Positions 1 to 8,290 of a DNA stretch of 38,020 bases are shown here, one piece after another. Under the pieces are notes generated by a model. That model ran no database searches, was not told the DNA's origin, and saw only the letters and a list, made by a program, of their open reading frames with translations. The number at the start of each line of letters is the position of its first letter. Positions within the stretch are counted from its first letter, which is position 1. This stretch comes from JBBAEA01 sp041656175. GTDB taxonomy: Bacteria > Myxococcota_A > Bradymonadia > UBA4248. Location of the stretch: positions 1 to 38,020 of the forward strand of contig JBBAEA010000011.1 of assembly GCA_041656175.1 (NCBI GenBank), given 5' to 3'. The translations under genes were made by a program, and so were the position numbers.

Positions 1-343
1 GTCGGGCGAGGGCGCTTGCAAACGTTATTTTTTAGTTTTTGTCTTGACAATCAAGACGGTATCTCCGCGGGGACACCCCGCGACGCCCCGTCCTGTTTTT
101 GGCCAACATAGAGCTTTGCGCTTGCCCTAGAGGAGCTTTCCCCACATGACAAATTGCTAGTCGCGCGTTTGCTGTTCAACGTGTAAAAATCAATGGATGC
201 TACTCACCATCTATCCATCGGCTAAAGCACTGTGCGAGTGTTTGCGGCGATTTTAGCATTTGATGGCTGGACAGCAAGTATCAACGCGAGTAGGATTTGC
301 CAAGCTTTGGGTAGCGCAGATAGATTTCTACTGAGGTGAAAGT
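1..343. other. Intergenic region with two palindromes, no gene seen
   Basis: No convincing coding frame is seen. A perfect 7-bp inverted repeat with a 3-nt spacer (GTCTTGA / TCAAGAC) lies at 41-57, and a perfect GC-rich hairpin (CGCGGGG / CCCCGCG, 3-nt loop) lies at 66-82. The second resembles the end hairpins of the G/C-run palindromic repeats elsewhere in the window, so it may be the edge of a copy that starts upstream. A weak -35-like TTGCCA (297-302) precedes the lipoprotein gene, whose ribosome-binding site GAGGTGA sits just before the ATG at 344. Confidence 0.5.
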
Positions 344-1844
344 ATGAAAACCGTTATTTATGGCTTATGTTTGCTGATAAGTTTTGGGGTTTTATCTTGC
401 AAGCGTACGTCGAACGAAAACGATATGCGCGATCAACAAGGCTCTGGCAGCCATGAGTCGGCGATATTAAAGCAAGATGAGGATGTCGTCGACGAAGAGA
501 TTAAAGCTGGCGGCGTGGACGGCGCGAAGGCTGAAAAGCCTAACGAAGCTCTCAAAGCTTCGGGTGCTGATTGCCGTCGAGATGCGGAATGTAGCGACGG
601 ATTTTGCGATTCCGCGATTGGGTATAAGTGTTCAAAGCGCTGCGAGGCGGACAATGAATGCAAGGCTCACGATCAGATTGAGGGGGAATTTTGCCGCCCC
701 GACGGGCGCTGTGCTTCGAAGGTGTTTGTCAGCGTCTGGGAGATCAATGATTTTGGTAAAAAATATGACTCCGATGACGACGATGACGACGATGGCGACG
801 ATGGCGACGATGACGATGATGTTGTGGTCGAAGCTAAGCGATTGGTTTTACCCTATACCTGTGAGGGCGCTTGTGATTTTGATGTGATTTGGGATTGGCG
901 CGAGGGGGGAGGATGCGGCGATGCAGTGGCAAAGAGCTGAGCATATCAGTGATTGCAACGACAGCGAGCAGATGACGCATGTTTATGCTGAAAGTGGCGA
1001 GTATACGGTGAAAATTCGCGGAGTTTACGAGGGTTTTGGCCACAAAACGCTGGAGGATGCACTTCCGTGCTGGGAGCTCAAACCGTTCGTAGTTAAGAAG
1101 ATTGTATGGTGGGGACCCGTGGGATTGGGAGCAAGAGCATTTGCTTGCACAGATGTTGATTTTGCCGCGCCCGATATCCCAGATGCCTCAAAGATGCATG
1201 ATCTGAGCCAATTTTTCTCTATCTCTTCTTTCAACCAGCCGCTGGAGAAGTGGGATGTGAGCAACGTTAGCAATATGTCGGGGATGTTTCATGGAAGTAG
1301 AGCCTTTAATCAGCCGCTGGAGGCTTGGGATGTAAGTAAGGTCACCGATATGTCGGAGATGTTTGCAAAGAACTCAGCCTTTAATCAACCGCTAGAGAAG
1401 TGGGATGTAAGCAAGGTTACTGATATGTCGCAGATGTTTGCAGAAAATACAGCCTTTAATCAGCCACTTGAGGCTTGGGACGTGAGCGAAGTTACTTTGA
1501 TGTCGGGGATGTTTTTAGAAAACACAGCCTTTAACCAGCCGCTGGAGAAGTGGAATGTGGGCAAGGTGACTAATATGTCGCAGATGTTTTATGAGAACAA
1601 GGCCTTTAACCAGCCGCTGGAGAAGTGGGATGTGAGTAAGCTTAGTAACATGTCAAGGATGTTTTATGGGAACAAGGCCTTTAACCAGCCGCTGGAGAAG
1701 TGGAATGTAAGCAAGCTTACGGACATGTCGAAGATCTTTGCCCGTAACCAAGGCGTGAGCAAAGAAAGTTTCTGCGCTCTTAAGCTTAATCCCGTATTTA
1801 AGGAGAAAGAGCTCGGTTTGGAGGAGAAATACGGATGCCAGTAA
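344..1844 (+). pseudogene. Cys-rich BspA-like (DUF285) surface lipoprotein, split by a frameshift
   Basis: One gene appears split across two frames. The 5' part (344-940) has a lipoprotein signal with lipobox VLSC, a Cys-rich segment (residues about 76-122) and a long Asp-rich tract (about 770-825). It then enters a PKD-like module that stops at 940. The 3' part continues this module in the +1 frame (THVYAESGEYTVKIRG) and then has seven 25-residue DUF285 repeats (FNQPLEKWDVSKVTDMS type) starting at 1230, 1305, 1380, 1455, 1530, 1605 and 1680. Removing one G from the G6 tract at 904-909 joins both parts into about 499 codons with no stop. The 3' ORF has no signal peptide of its own, so it is unlikely to be a separate gene. 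DUF285/BspA proteins are usually surface-exposed adhesin-like proteins. It is a pseudogene, a slippage-switched gene, or a sequencing error. Confidence 0.8.
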
Positions 1845-1859
1845 AATGACAGACAGCTG

Positions 1860-1967
1860 CCCTGGGAAATCACCATTACGGAAATCTTTTCTACCAAAGC
1901 AGCAAGCTCATTGTTACAAGAAGAGAGCTTTGCTCTGAAGCAAAACCTCAGCATTTTCGTAAACGAG
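1860..1967 (-). repeat. Repeat D, copy 1 (about 100 bp, inverted relative to copy 2)
   Basis: The reverse complement of this stretch matches 6311-6400. Shared blocks are GAGGTTTTGCTTCAGAGCAA, CTCTTCTT and TTTCCGTAATG. The two copies are in opposite orientation and both are intergenic. No coding potential is supported. It may be part of a larger mosaic element that includes family C. Confidence 0.6.
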
Positions 1968-2064
1968 AAAGTTCGCTCATCGGCATCATCGAATAAAATA
2001 ATCAGTTCAGCTAAAGATTACACGGTTTGCACAGGAAAAGGCTGAAGCAATTTGTTTTCTTTTA

Positions 2065-2188
2065 GTGCCACAACCGTCTAGGCTGTGGCCGCTTCGCGCG
2101 CGGCCTCAGCCGCGACCAATCGTTGACATCCGTGTCGCGATTGAAGGGAGGGGGGCAGCGCCCCACTCATAAATCAGAGTTTCCTTAA
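2065..2188 (-). mobile_element. Family A MITE remnant (one terminus) with GC-rich hairpins
   Basis: Only one end of a family A element is recognisable. The terminus AATCAGAGTTTCC ends at 2184 and is followed by the target-type tetranucleotide TTAA (2185-2188). Just inside are C-rich bases like those of other copies. The opposite end was not found. The preceding 2065-2150 holds short inverted repeats such as GGCCGC/GCGCGGCC. The remnant ends about 60 bp upstream of ahcY, so it could affect that gene's promoter. Confidence 0.6.
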
Positions 2189-2247
2189 CGACATATCGTG
2201 ATATATGGCAACTCAAGTTATGAATATCAACAAGATCGAGGTAAAAG

Positions 2248-3744
2248 ATGGATCATTTTTTAGATACAGGTTTAAGTTTATTTGCAGCATTACCCTACAA
2301 AGTTCGCTCGTTAGATGAAGCTGCCATAGCCTACGGGCGAAAGGAGATGGAACTTGCGTTAGACGAAATGCCAGGTCTAAGGGCACTGCGAGAAACTTAT
2401 GGCGATACTAAACCCTTGAAGGGCGAAAAAATTATGGGTAGTCTGCATATGACTATCCAAACGGCGGTGCTTATCGAAACGCTCGCAGAACTCGGTGCTG
2501 ATGTACGCTGGGCTTCCTGTAATATCTTCTCTACCCAAGACCACGCTGCAGCCGCTGTTGTCGCTGGTCCCAACTACGTTGAGGGTTCGGCACAATACAA
2601 CGGTGCAGCCGTATACGCCTGGAAAGGAGAGAGCTTAGCCGAATACTGGTGGTGCACACTTCAAGCTCTACTCTTTGGTGAAGCTGAAGGCCCTAGCCTT
2701 ATCGTCGACGACGGCGGGGACGCAACCCTACTCTTACACCTCGGCTATGAGTACGAAAACTCGGGAGATATCCCTGCGCCAGAAACGGCGCAAAGCGAGG
2801 AGTTCCGCATCGTTTTGGCTTTACTTCACGATGTAAGGCGACTTAAAGGTCAACGTTTCTGGCACGAACTCGTGAAAAATATTAAAGGCGTCTCGGAAGA
2901 AACTACCACTGGCGTATTCCGGCTTTACCAGCGTGCTCAAGAAGGCACACTCCTCTTCCCTGCTATTAACGTTAACGATTCAGTCACAAAGAGTAAATTC
3001 GACAACCTCTATGGCTGTCGCCATTCTCTGGTAGATGCCATCATGCGTGCTACAGACTTCATGCTTAGCGGCAAACGCGCTTTGGTTTGCGGCTTTGGCG
3101 ATGTGGGCAAAGGATCCGTACAATCGCTACGCGCCCAACAAGCTAAAGTTGCCATTAGCGAGATCGATCCCATTTGTGCCCTACAAGCATCGATGCAGGG
3201 GCTAGACGTTATAACGGTCGAGGACGCTATTGAACAGGGCTTTGACCTCTACGTCACGGCCACAGGAAACCGCGATATCATTACGGCTGAGCACATGTCT
3301 AAAATGAAGCATAATGCCATCGTTTGTAATATCGGACACTTCGATAACGAAATTGATATGGCTGGACTCGAGGCTATGCAGCGACAAGGCTTGGTCGAAC
3401 GCATCGAGATTAAACCACAAGTTCATGAATGGAAATTCGCCCATCACTCCATCATTGTTTTGGCCGAAGGACGCCTCGTAAACTTAGGTTGCGCCACTGG
3501 ACACCCCAGCTTCGTCATGTCCAACTCCTTCACAAACCAAGTGCTCGCCCAAATCGAACTCAAGCAGAACGGCGCAAAGATGCCAAACACCGTACACGTA
3601 CTACCTCGCCACCTCGATGAAGAAGTTGCGAGACTGCACCTCAAAGCCTTTGGCGTAAAACTCACAAAGCTGAGTGAAGCCCAAGCCGAGTACATCGGCG
3701 TCGCCGTCGAGGGGCCTTATAAGAGCGATAGTTACCGCTACTAA
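2248..3744 (+). CDS. ahcY: S-adenosylhomocysteine hydrolase
   Basis: Cytosolic NAD-dependent enzyme that splits S-adenosylhomocysteine into adenosine and homocysteine, removing the product inhibitor of methyltransferases. At 498 aa it is the longer form of the family, with the extra segment around residues 150-195. The substrate domain carries GSLHMT (His67), where many members have GCLHMT. The Lys/Asp motif NDSVTKSKFDN follows. The Rossmann motif GFGDVGKG is at residues 282-289, and the protein ends SDSYRY, matching the conserved C-terminal tyrosine end. GAGG lies upstream of the ATG. The gene stands alone, with a MITE remnant upstream and a G/C-run hairpin downstream. No SAH riboswitch was recognised. 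Confidence 0.98.
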   Translation: MDHFLDTGLSLFAALPYKVRSLDEAAIAYGRKEMELALDEMPGLRALRETYGDTKPLKGEKIMGSLHMTIQTAVLIETLAELGADVRWASCNIFSTQDHAAAAVVAGPNYVEGSAQYNGAAVYAWKGESLAEYWWCTLQALLFGEAEGPSLIVDDGGDATLLLHLGYEYENSGDIPAPETAQSEEFRIVLALLHDVRRLKGQRFWHELVKNIKGVSEETTTGVFRLYQRAQEGTLLFPAINVNDSVTKSKFDNLYGCRHSLVDAIMRATDFMLSGKRALVCGFGDVGKGSVQSLRAQQAKVAISEIDPICALQASMQGLDVITVEDAIEQGFDLYVTATGNRDIITAEHMSKMKHNAIVCNIGHFDNEIDMAGLEAMQRQGLVERIEIKPQVHEWKFAHHSIIVLAEGRLVNLGCATGHPSFVMSNSFTNQVLAQIELKQNGAKMPNTVHVLPRHLDEEVARLHLKAFGVKLTKLSEAQAEYIGVAVEGPYKSDSYRY

Positions 3745-3770
3745 TCGTTAGTTCTTGGCACTATATTTTT

Positions 3771-3794
3771 GTGGGGGGCGATCAAGCCCCCCAC
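3771..3794. terminator. Perfect 9-bp hairpin between convergent genes
   Basis: GTGGGGGGC and GCCCCCCAC flank a 6-nt loop in the gap between ahcY and the convergent peptidase gene. Neither strand has a clear U-tract after the stem, so efficient intrinsic termination is uncertain. The G6/C6 stem matches the end hairpin of family B repeats, so this may be a solo end of such an element. Confidence 0.5.
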
Positions 3795-3810
3795 CAAATA
3801 TTATACCATA

Positions 3811-5967
3811 TTATCTTAAATTTTCATCACAAAATGCATAAACATCGGCGAGTTCCGCAATTTTATGCTTTGTCATATCGGCGCCGCCGTGGCCAGCATT
3901 TTTTTCGATGCGCAAAATGACGGGTGCTGAGCTGGCTGTGGCATCTTGGACGGCTGCGGTCATTTTGCGTGCGTGCATAGGATCGACGCGGTCATCGCTG
4001 TCGGCGCCAAGGAATAATACGGGCGGGTATGCGGTGTTGGGGACGACGTTGGCGTACGGCGAGTAGGCGCGAATGGTTTTGAAGCTGTCGGGGTCGGTTT
4101 CGGCGGTGGAGTACTCGGAGCTCCAAGTGCGTCCGCTACCAAAAAGATGATAGCGCAGCATATCGAGCAGCGGGACGGCGCAAACGATGGCGCCAAAGAG
4201 GGAGGGGCGTTGAGTGAGAGCCGCGCCAACGAGTAAGCCGCCGTTTGAGCCTCCGTAGGCGGCCATGTGCTTGGATGCGCTGTAATTTTCGGCGATCAAA
4301 TACTCGGCGACGGCGTAGTAATCATCAAAAACATTTTGTTTGTTTTTCCCCATACCAGCTTGGTGCCATGCTTCGCCGAATTCTCCGCCACCTCGCAAGT
4401 TGGCGTAAACGTAGATACCGCCTCGCTCTAACCACGCAAAGACGGCAGGGCGATAGCTCGGGGTGATAGAAACGTTAAAGCCACCGTATCCATAAACGAT
4501 AGTAGGCGCGGTGCCATCGAGACTGAAGCTTTTTTTGCGCAAAATTCTCATCGGGATTTTAGTTCCATCCTTAGAAACTGCCCACTTCTGCTCATTAATG
4601 ATGTCGTCACTTTGGACTTGGCTACGGGTTTGTGCCCAGACTTCGTAACTTCCCGAATTAACGTCGATTTTAAGAATTTGTGGCGCAATTTTAGGCGATT
4701 GGAATGAAACAAAAAGCTCGTTGTCTGTGCTCCTTGCGCGAAGTACACCAATGCTACCTTCGTCGGGTAGAGCAATTTCACCCAAAAACTTTCCGTCCAT
4801 ATCGTAGCGCTTAAGCCTGTGGGAGACGTTTTCTATAGTCAAAACGAAAATCTTATTGTTGACTACGAGGTAATCGTCGATAACCGCGTCGGAGTCTTCA
4901 GCGATGACTTGGGCGAAATCCTTCTCCGCGAAGCTCTTAGCTTCGGGATCAAGGCGAAGTTTGAGCAAGCGATATTTGGGCGCAGAGTCATTGGTCAAGA
5001 CGAAAAGTTCATCCCCAAGCATTTGCGTATAATAGTGCGTATTTTTTTTGTTGGGGAGCGCTATCCATGTATCGTCGCTGGCATCGCGGTACTTCATAAA
5101 GACCAAAGAACCATTCCAACCGTCTCTTATGGTATAGCTTAACCAACGACCGTCCTCTGAAATATCGACGCCGTGAAATTTTGTCGCGTCATTAAGCGCA
5201 GCTTTTATGATCGGGTCTTGGGCGGGATCGCTACCGATCGCATGGAAACGAACCGTCGTTAGCCCTGGGCGCAAATCAACAGCAATCGCTTCATCAGTCG
5301 GAAAATCCGTGTAATAAAAGCCCTGAGAGTCAGGAAGCCACGCGGGGTCGGCATAGCGCCCCCCCATGATAACGTCTTGCAAATCCTCGCCCGTCTCCAG
5401 ATCGCGTATATGCAAACTCGCCGTGTCCGCGTTGTTCACGTTTCGTTTATAGGCGAGGTAGCGCCCGTTTGGTGAAAGAGAGATGCCACCAATAGAGACG
5501 CTCCCATCCTCGCTGAGATCGTGCGGATCGAGGATCAATGTTTCAACACCGTCCTTTTGGCGAAAATATTTTGCCTTCTCGTCGTGAGCACCGCGCTTGG
5601 CGTAAAAGTAGGCACCAGCTCTCGCATAAGGCGCGCCGATCGATTCAATGTACATGAGTTGCTCAAGAAGATCAGCAAAGTAATCGCGAGTTTTAATCTT
5701 CGATAAATATCCACGGGCGCGCGCATCCTGGGCTTCTACCCACGATTGTACGTCGGGATCACTCGCATCTTCAAGCCAACGATAGGGATCTGCAACTTGT
5801 TCCCCCCACCACTCATCGACTGTGTCGCCTGCCTTATTATCGATCTTCTCCAGTCTCAACGCGAGATCCTCCGTATCATTAGTTTTTTGTATCGCGCTTT
5901 CCTGTGGTGGTGCCGCTGAGCAGCCCAAAACCGCCGCAAACAAAACAAATACGATCTTTCTTTTCAT
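3811..5967 (-). CDS. Prolyl oligopeptidase family (S9A) lipoprotein
   Basis: A 718-aa serine peptidase that should cut short peptides after proline. The N-terminus is a lipoprotein signal with lipobox VLGC, so it is probably anchored in the envelope rather than cytosolic. The order is S9A seven-bladed propeller (residues about 45-440) followed by an alpha/beta hydrolase domain. The catalytic Ser is S574 in GGSNGG, the Asp lies in ADSDDRV and the His is H693 in NAGHGG. The length is normal for the family. GGA-rich bases lie just upstream of the ATG. It may work with the other peptidases of the window (PepT, PepD) in peptide use, but it is far from them and on the other strand. Confidence 0.96.
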   Translation of the reverse strand: MKRKIVFVLFAAVLGCSAAPPQESAIQKTNDTEDLALRLEKIDNKAGDTVDEWWGEQVADPYRWLEDASDPDVQSWVEAQDARARGYLSKIKTRDYFADLLEQLMYIESIGAPYARAGAYFYAKRGAHDEKAKYFRQKDGVETLILDPHDLSEDGSVSIGGISLSPNGRYLAYKRNVNNADTASLHIRDLETGEDLQDVIMGGRYADPAWLPDSQGFYYTDFPTDEAIAVDLRPGLTTVRFHAIGSDPAQDPIIKAALNDATKFHGVDISEDGRWLSYTIRDGWNGSLVFMKYRDASDDTWIALPNKKNTHYYTQMLGDELFVLTNDSAPKYRLLKLRLDPEAKSFAEKDFAQVIAEDSDAVIDDYLVVNNKIFVLTIENVSHRLKRYDMDGKFLGEIALPDEGSIGVLRARSTDNELFVSFQSPKIAPQILKIDVNSGSYEVWAQTRSQVQSDDIINEQKWAVSKDGTKIPMRILRKKSFSLDGTAPTIVYGYGGFNVSITPSYRPAVFAWLERGGIYVYANLRGGGEFGEAWHQAGMGKNKQNVFDDYYAVAEYLIAENYSASKHMAAYGGSNGGLLVGAALTQRPSLFGAIVCAVPLLDMLRYHLFGSGRTWSSEYSTAETDPDSFKTIRAYSPYANVVPNTAYPPVLFLGADSDDRVDPMHARKMTAAVQDATASSAPVILRIEKNAGHGGADMTKHKIAELADVYAFCDENLR

Positions 5968-6072
5968 TCTTCATCCTTTGCTAGCCCCCGAAATACAAAA
6001 CATTTACCATCTGATACATTCCCAAAGCAAGGCTCGCGCCATGCCGCCCTTACGTATTTCTTTTGAGTTTGC

Positions 6073-6300
6073 GCGGGGGGAACCTTTTTTCTTTTTGCAA
6101 AAGAAAAAAGGTTCCCCCCGCACCCCCCCTCCAAAAAAGAAAGCACTCTTTTAAGCTCTTTTCGAATAAAATGTCATTCTATCTTCTACCTGCTTATTTA
6201 ATTAGCATTATCAAGTTATGATTCTCTACAAAATGTCTCATTTTGTTTAAAACTGTATCGGATTTGTAAAATCAGATTCACCATTTCTAGCCGCGCAAAG
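6073..6300. repeat. Family C repeat, copy 1, headed by a perfect 23-bp hairpin
   Basis: A perfect inverted repeat with 23-bp arms (6073-6095 and 6099-6121) and a 3-nt loop opens the element. Its outer part is GCGGGGGGAACC. After it come a C-rich run, an AAGAAAGCAC block, GAATAAAATGTCATTCT, a small ACAAAATG/CATTTTGT hairpin, and ACTGTATCGGATTTGTAAAA. The same order is seen at 28699-28928 and, more diverged, at 13313-13497. It lies in the gap between two minus-strand genes. Confidence 0.75.
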
Positions 6301-6310
6301 GTTTTTATGG

Positions 6311-6400
6311 TGAGGTTTTGCTTCAGAGCAAAGGCCTCTTCTTACAACAACAATGTTGTTAATTTGGGCATGAAAAATTTCCGTAATGATGAGTGCCCCA
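6311..6400 (+). repeat. Repeat D, copy 2
   Basis: This segment matches the reverse complement of 1860-1967 (GAGGTTTTGCTTCAGAGCAA, CTCTTCTT, TTTCCGTAATG). It sits between a family C element and a family A remnant, so the gap is a mosaic of repeats. Confidence 0.6.
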
Positions 6401-6544
6401 CGCCCCGCTAAGGGCTATCACCCTTAGAACCCGTTTTTGTGTGTAAAGTATTGATTTTATCGACTTTATTTTGAAGACGCGCCTGGCTCTCTTCACTTTC
6501 ACTAGCTCCTTTTATGACTGTTTTCGCATTGATCAGAGTGTCTC
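6398..6544 (+). mobile_element. Family A MITE remnant, left end lost
   Basis: The interior (GGGCTATCACCCTTAGAA, then a GTTTTTGTGTGTAAAG block) and the right terminus GATCAGAGTGTCTC match other family A copies. The left GGAAnCTCTGATT end is missing, replaced by repeat D. The right end is 16 bp from the stop codon of the kinase gene that begins at 6561. Confidence 0.65.
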
Positions 6545-6560
6545 TTACTTGAAACTATAT

Positions 6561-8021
6561 TTAAGCATAAGGCGATTTCCCAAAAACAATGCAGTGCTTG
6601 TCAACTCTTTCGATATTGTAGGCTACAATAAGCGTGTCATCTTTAAATCGAGCTGCTTTTCGTAATTGTTTCTCGCCATAAAAACTTATTCCCTCAACCA
6701 CATAAAAATATCTCACCATGGTGCTAACATTCTTATCGTCATAGCTGATAACTTTAGCTGCTATGACTTGCGTATCGTGTTCAAGAACCGATGGATCGCT
6801 CATAGCTGAGAAACGCGTATTCTTCGGCATCTGCGTTAGGACTATTGCTGTGGGGACAGCCAGTATGGTGAAGATCATCATGTGTATAAAATACGGTGTA
6901 GCAAAAGCTATATAAACAAGAATAGCTATAGCGGCTAGTATGCCCAATCCTATTAATGCTTCAGATAGCTCCATGGGAACTTTATCTTTAAATTCGCAAA
7001 GCTGTTGCTTCTCTTTCAGACTAATAGCCAACCAAATTTTGTCGAGCTGTTGAAGCTCCGTTGCAGCTACTTTGAGCGGTTTTTGTTTTTCGGACTTTAG
7101 CGTTCTAGCCTTTTTTTTATAATGAAATTCGCGCTTTTCTTGTATAGCTTTCAACCAATCGAGCGCTATATTTGTATCATTGAGTCGGTGCAATAGCTCA
7201 GGTTCTAGGAGTTCTGCTAATAATGCTCGCACACTAGGGCTTGTATTTGGCGCAAGGTGGCTTTCGTATTGGAGCTTAAAAACCTCCGAACTCATAGTGT
7301 AAGGCGCAACGCCGCTAAGAAGATGCAGCAAGGTCGCGCCAAAGGCATGAAGATCCGAAGCGCTCTGGCAGTCCCCAAAAATCTGCTCTGGCGGCATATA
7401 CCCGAACGTCCCCGCCACCGTAGAGCCTTCACCTTTAAATTGTGGGTTTGCCACGGAACCGAAATCAATGAGGTAGCAGTTAAAAGCTTTTTCACCATCG
7501 TTTCGGCGCTCCAGTAAGATATTTGAAGGCTTAATGTCGCGATGTATGAGTGGTGGGTTCATGTTGTGAAGTTTTTCTAAAATACTTAGCACTTCAATAG
7601 CTATCGCAACACATTCTTCTTCGCTAAAGCGCATTCCTTCGTCGAGCAATTTCTGAAGCGATGGTGCATCAATGTACTCCTGAACGATATAGCTTTGCGG
7701 ATCATCGCTTTGGATATCCTCAATGAACGCGTAAAACTTGGGCACGCCTTCGATATCGAGCGCTTTTAGAATTTTCGACTCCCGCTCAAATAGCTCGTAG
7801 GACTTCCAGCTGTCGACCGAGCGAATTTTGAGCGACTTAATGGCTACGGCATTCCCGCTTTGGCGGTCGAACGCTTTATAGGTCTTGCCCACGCTCCCCT
7901 CGCCAATGCATGAGACATAACGGTAGCGATCCGCGAGCAGAACTGGTGTTTGAAGCTCAGGGCTAAGCTCTGTTTTGACTGCAGAAGCTTGTTCGATAAT
8001 TTCTTTGTCTAGCTTTGTCAT
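6561..8021 (-). CDS. Membrane Ser/Thr protein kinase with C-terminal DUF3592-like domain (paralogue 1)
   Basis: A 486-aa Hanks-type kinase. Key residues from the chosen start are the glycine loop GEGSVGKTY (40-48), Lys62, Glu81, HRDIKPSN (160-167), DFG (186-188) and AGTFGYMPPEQ. After the kinase domain come a Lys-rich linker, a pair of membrane segments (ALIGLGILAAIAILVYIAF and a following hydrophobic stretch) and a short beta-rich tail resembling DUF3592. A two-helix hairpin would return the tail to the cytoplasm. The frame is open to 8126, but those 35 residues come from the palindromic repeat upstream, and the paralogues align from MTKLDKE, so 8021 is preferred. No strong ribosome-binding site is visible. 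The neighbours are two further paralogues on the same strand. The substrate is unknown. Confidence 0.93.
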   Translation of the reverse strand: MTKLDKEIIEQASAVKTELSPELQTPVLLADRYRYVSCIGEGSVGKTYKAFDRQSGNAVAIKSLKIRSVDSWKSYELFERESKILKALDIEGVPKFYAFIEDIQSDDPQSYIVQEYIDAPSLQKLLDEGMRFSEEECVAIAIEVLSILEKLHNMNPPLIHRDIKPSNILLERRNDGEKAFNCYLIDFGSVANPQFKGEGSTVAGTFGYMPPEQIFGDCQSASDLHAFGATLLHLLSGVAPYTMSSEVFKLQYESHLAPNTSPSVRALLAELLEPELLHRLNDTNIALDWLKAIQEKREFHYKKKARTLKSEKQKPLKVAATELQQLDKIWLAISLKEKQQLCEFKDKVPMELSEALIGLGILAAIAILVYIAFATPYFIHMMIFTILAVPTAIVLTQMPKNTRFSAMSDPSVLEHDTQVIAAKVISYDDKNVSTMVRYFYVVEGISFYGEKQLRKAARFKDDTLIVAYNIERVDKHCIVFGKSPYA

Positions 8022-8043
8022 CACAGTGTTTATGGCATAAATC

Positions 8044-8194
8044 GGGGGGTAGGCCAAGACCCCGCGCGGCAGTTTGCAAAAGATGCATAATTTGCGCTGC
8101 TTCGCCGAATAGGCGAAACAGCGCAAATTATTTTGCAGCTTTTAGCAAAATGACGCGTGAGGCTTGGACGAAGGGGGGTGTTAACCCCCCGCAA
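8044..8194. repeat. Family B palindromic element, copy 1
   Basis: It starts with a G6 run and ends with a GGGGGG/CCCCCC hairpin near 8174-8190. The centre is a strong stem: TAATTTGCGCTG (8088-8099) pairs with CAGCGCAAATTA (8119-8130), then after one mismatch TTCGCC pairs with GGCGAA around a 5-nt loop. Pairing continues outward with bulges. It lies between kinase paralogues 1 and 2. Confidence 0.8.
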
Positions 8195-8250
8195 ATAATA
8201 TATACTATAAGCTCAACAAGTATTACGGCATTATATTATTAAATCTCTCC

Positions 8251-8290
8251 TCGTTTTATCATCTTATTAATCGTTTTATCATCTTATTAA
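8251..8290. repeat. Exact 20-bp tandem duplication at a kinase gene 3' end
   Basis: The unit TCGTTTTATCATCTTATTAA occurs twice in tandem (8251-8270 and 8271-8290). The stop codon of the second kinase paralogue (8259-8261) lies in it. Because 20 is not a multiple of 3, the duplication changes the C-terminal residues relative to a single-copy version. Confidence 0.9.

Noticed and set aside
8022..8126. N-terminal extension of kinase paralogue 1 (35 residues, Cys-rich)
   Set aside because: The extension is translated from a family B palindromic repeat and is not shared with the paralogues; the ATG at 8021 fits the family start.
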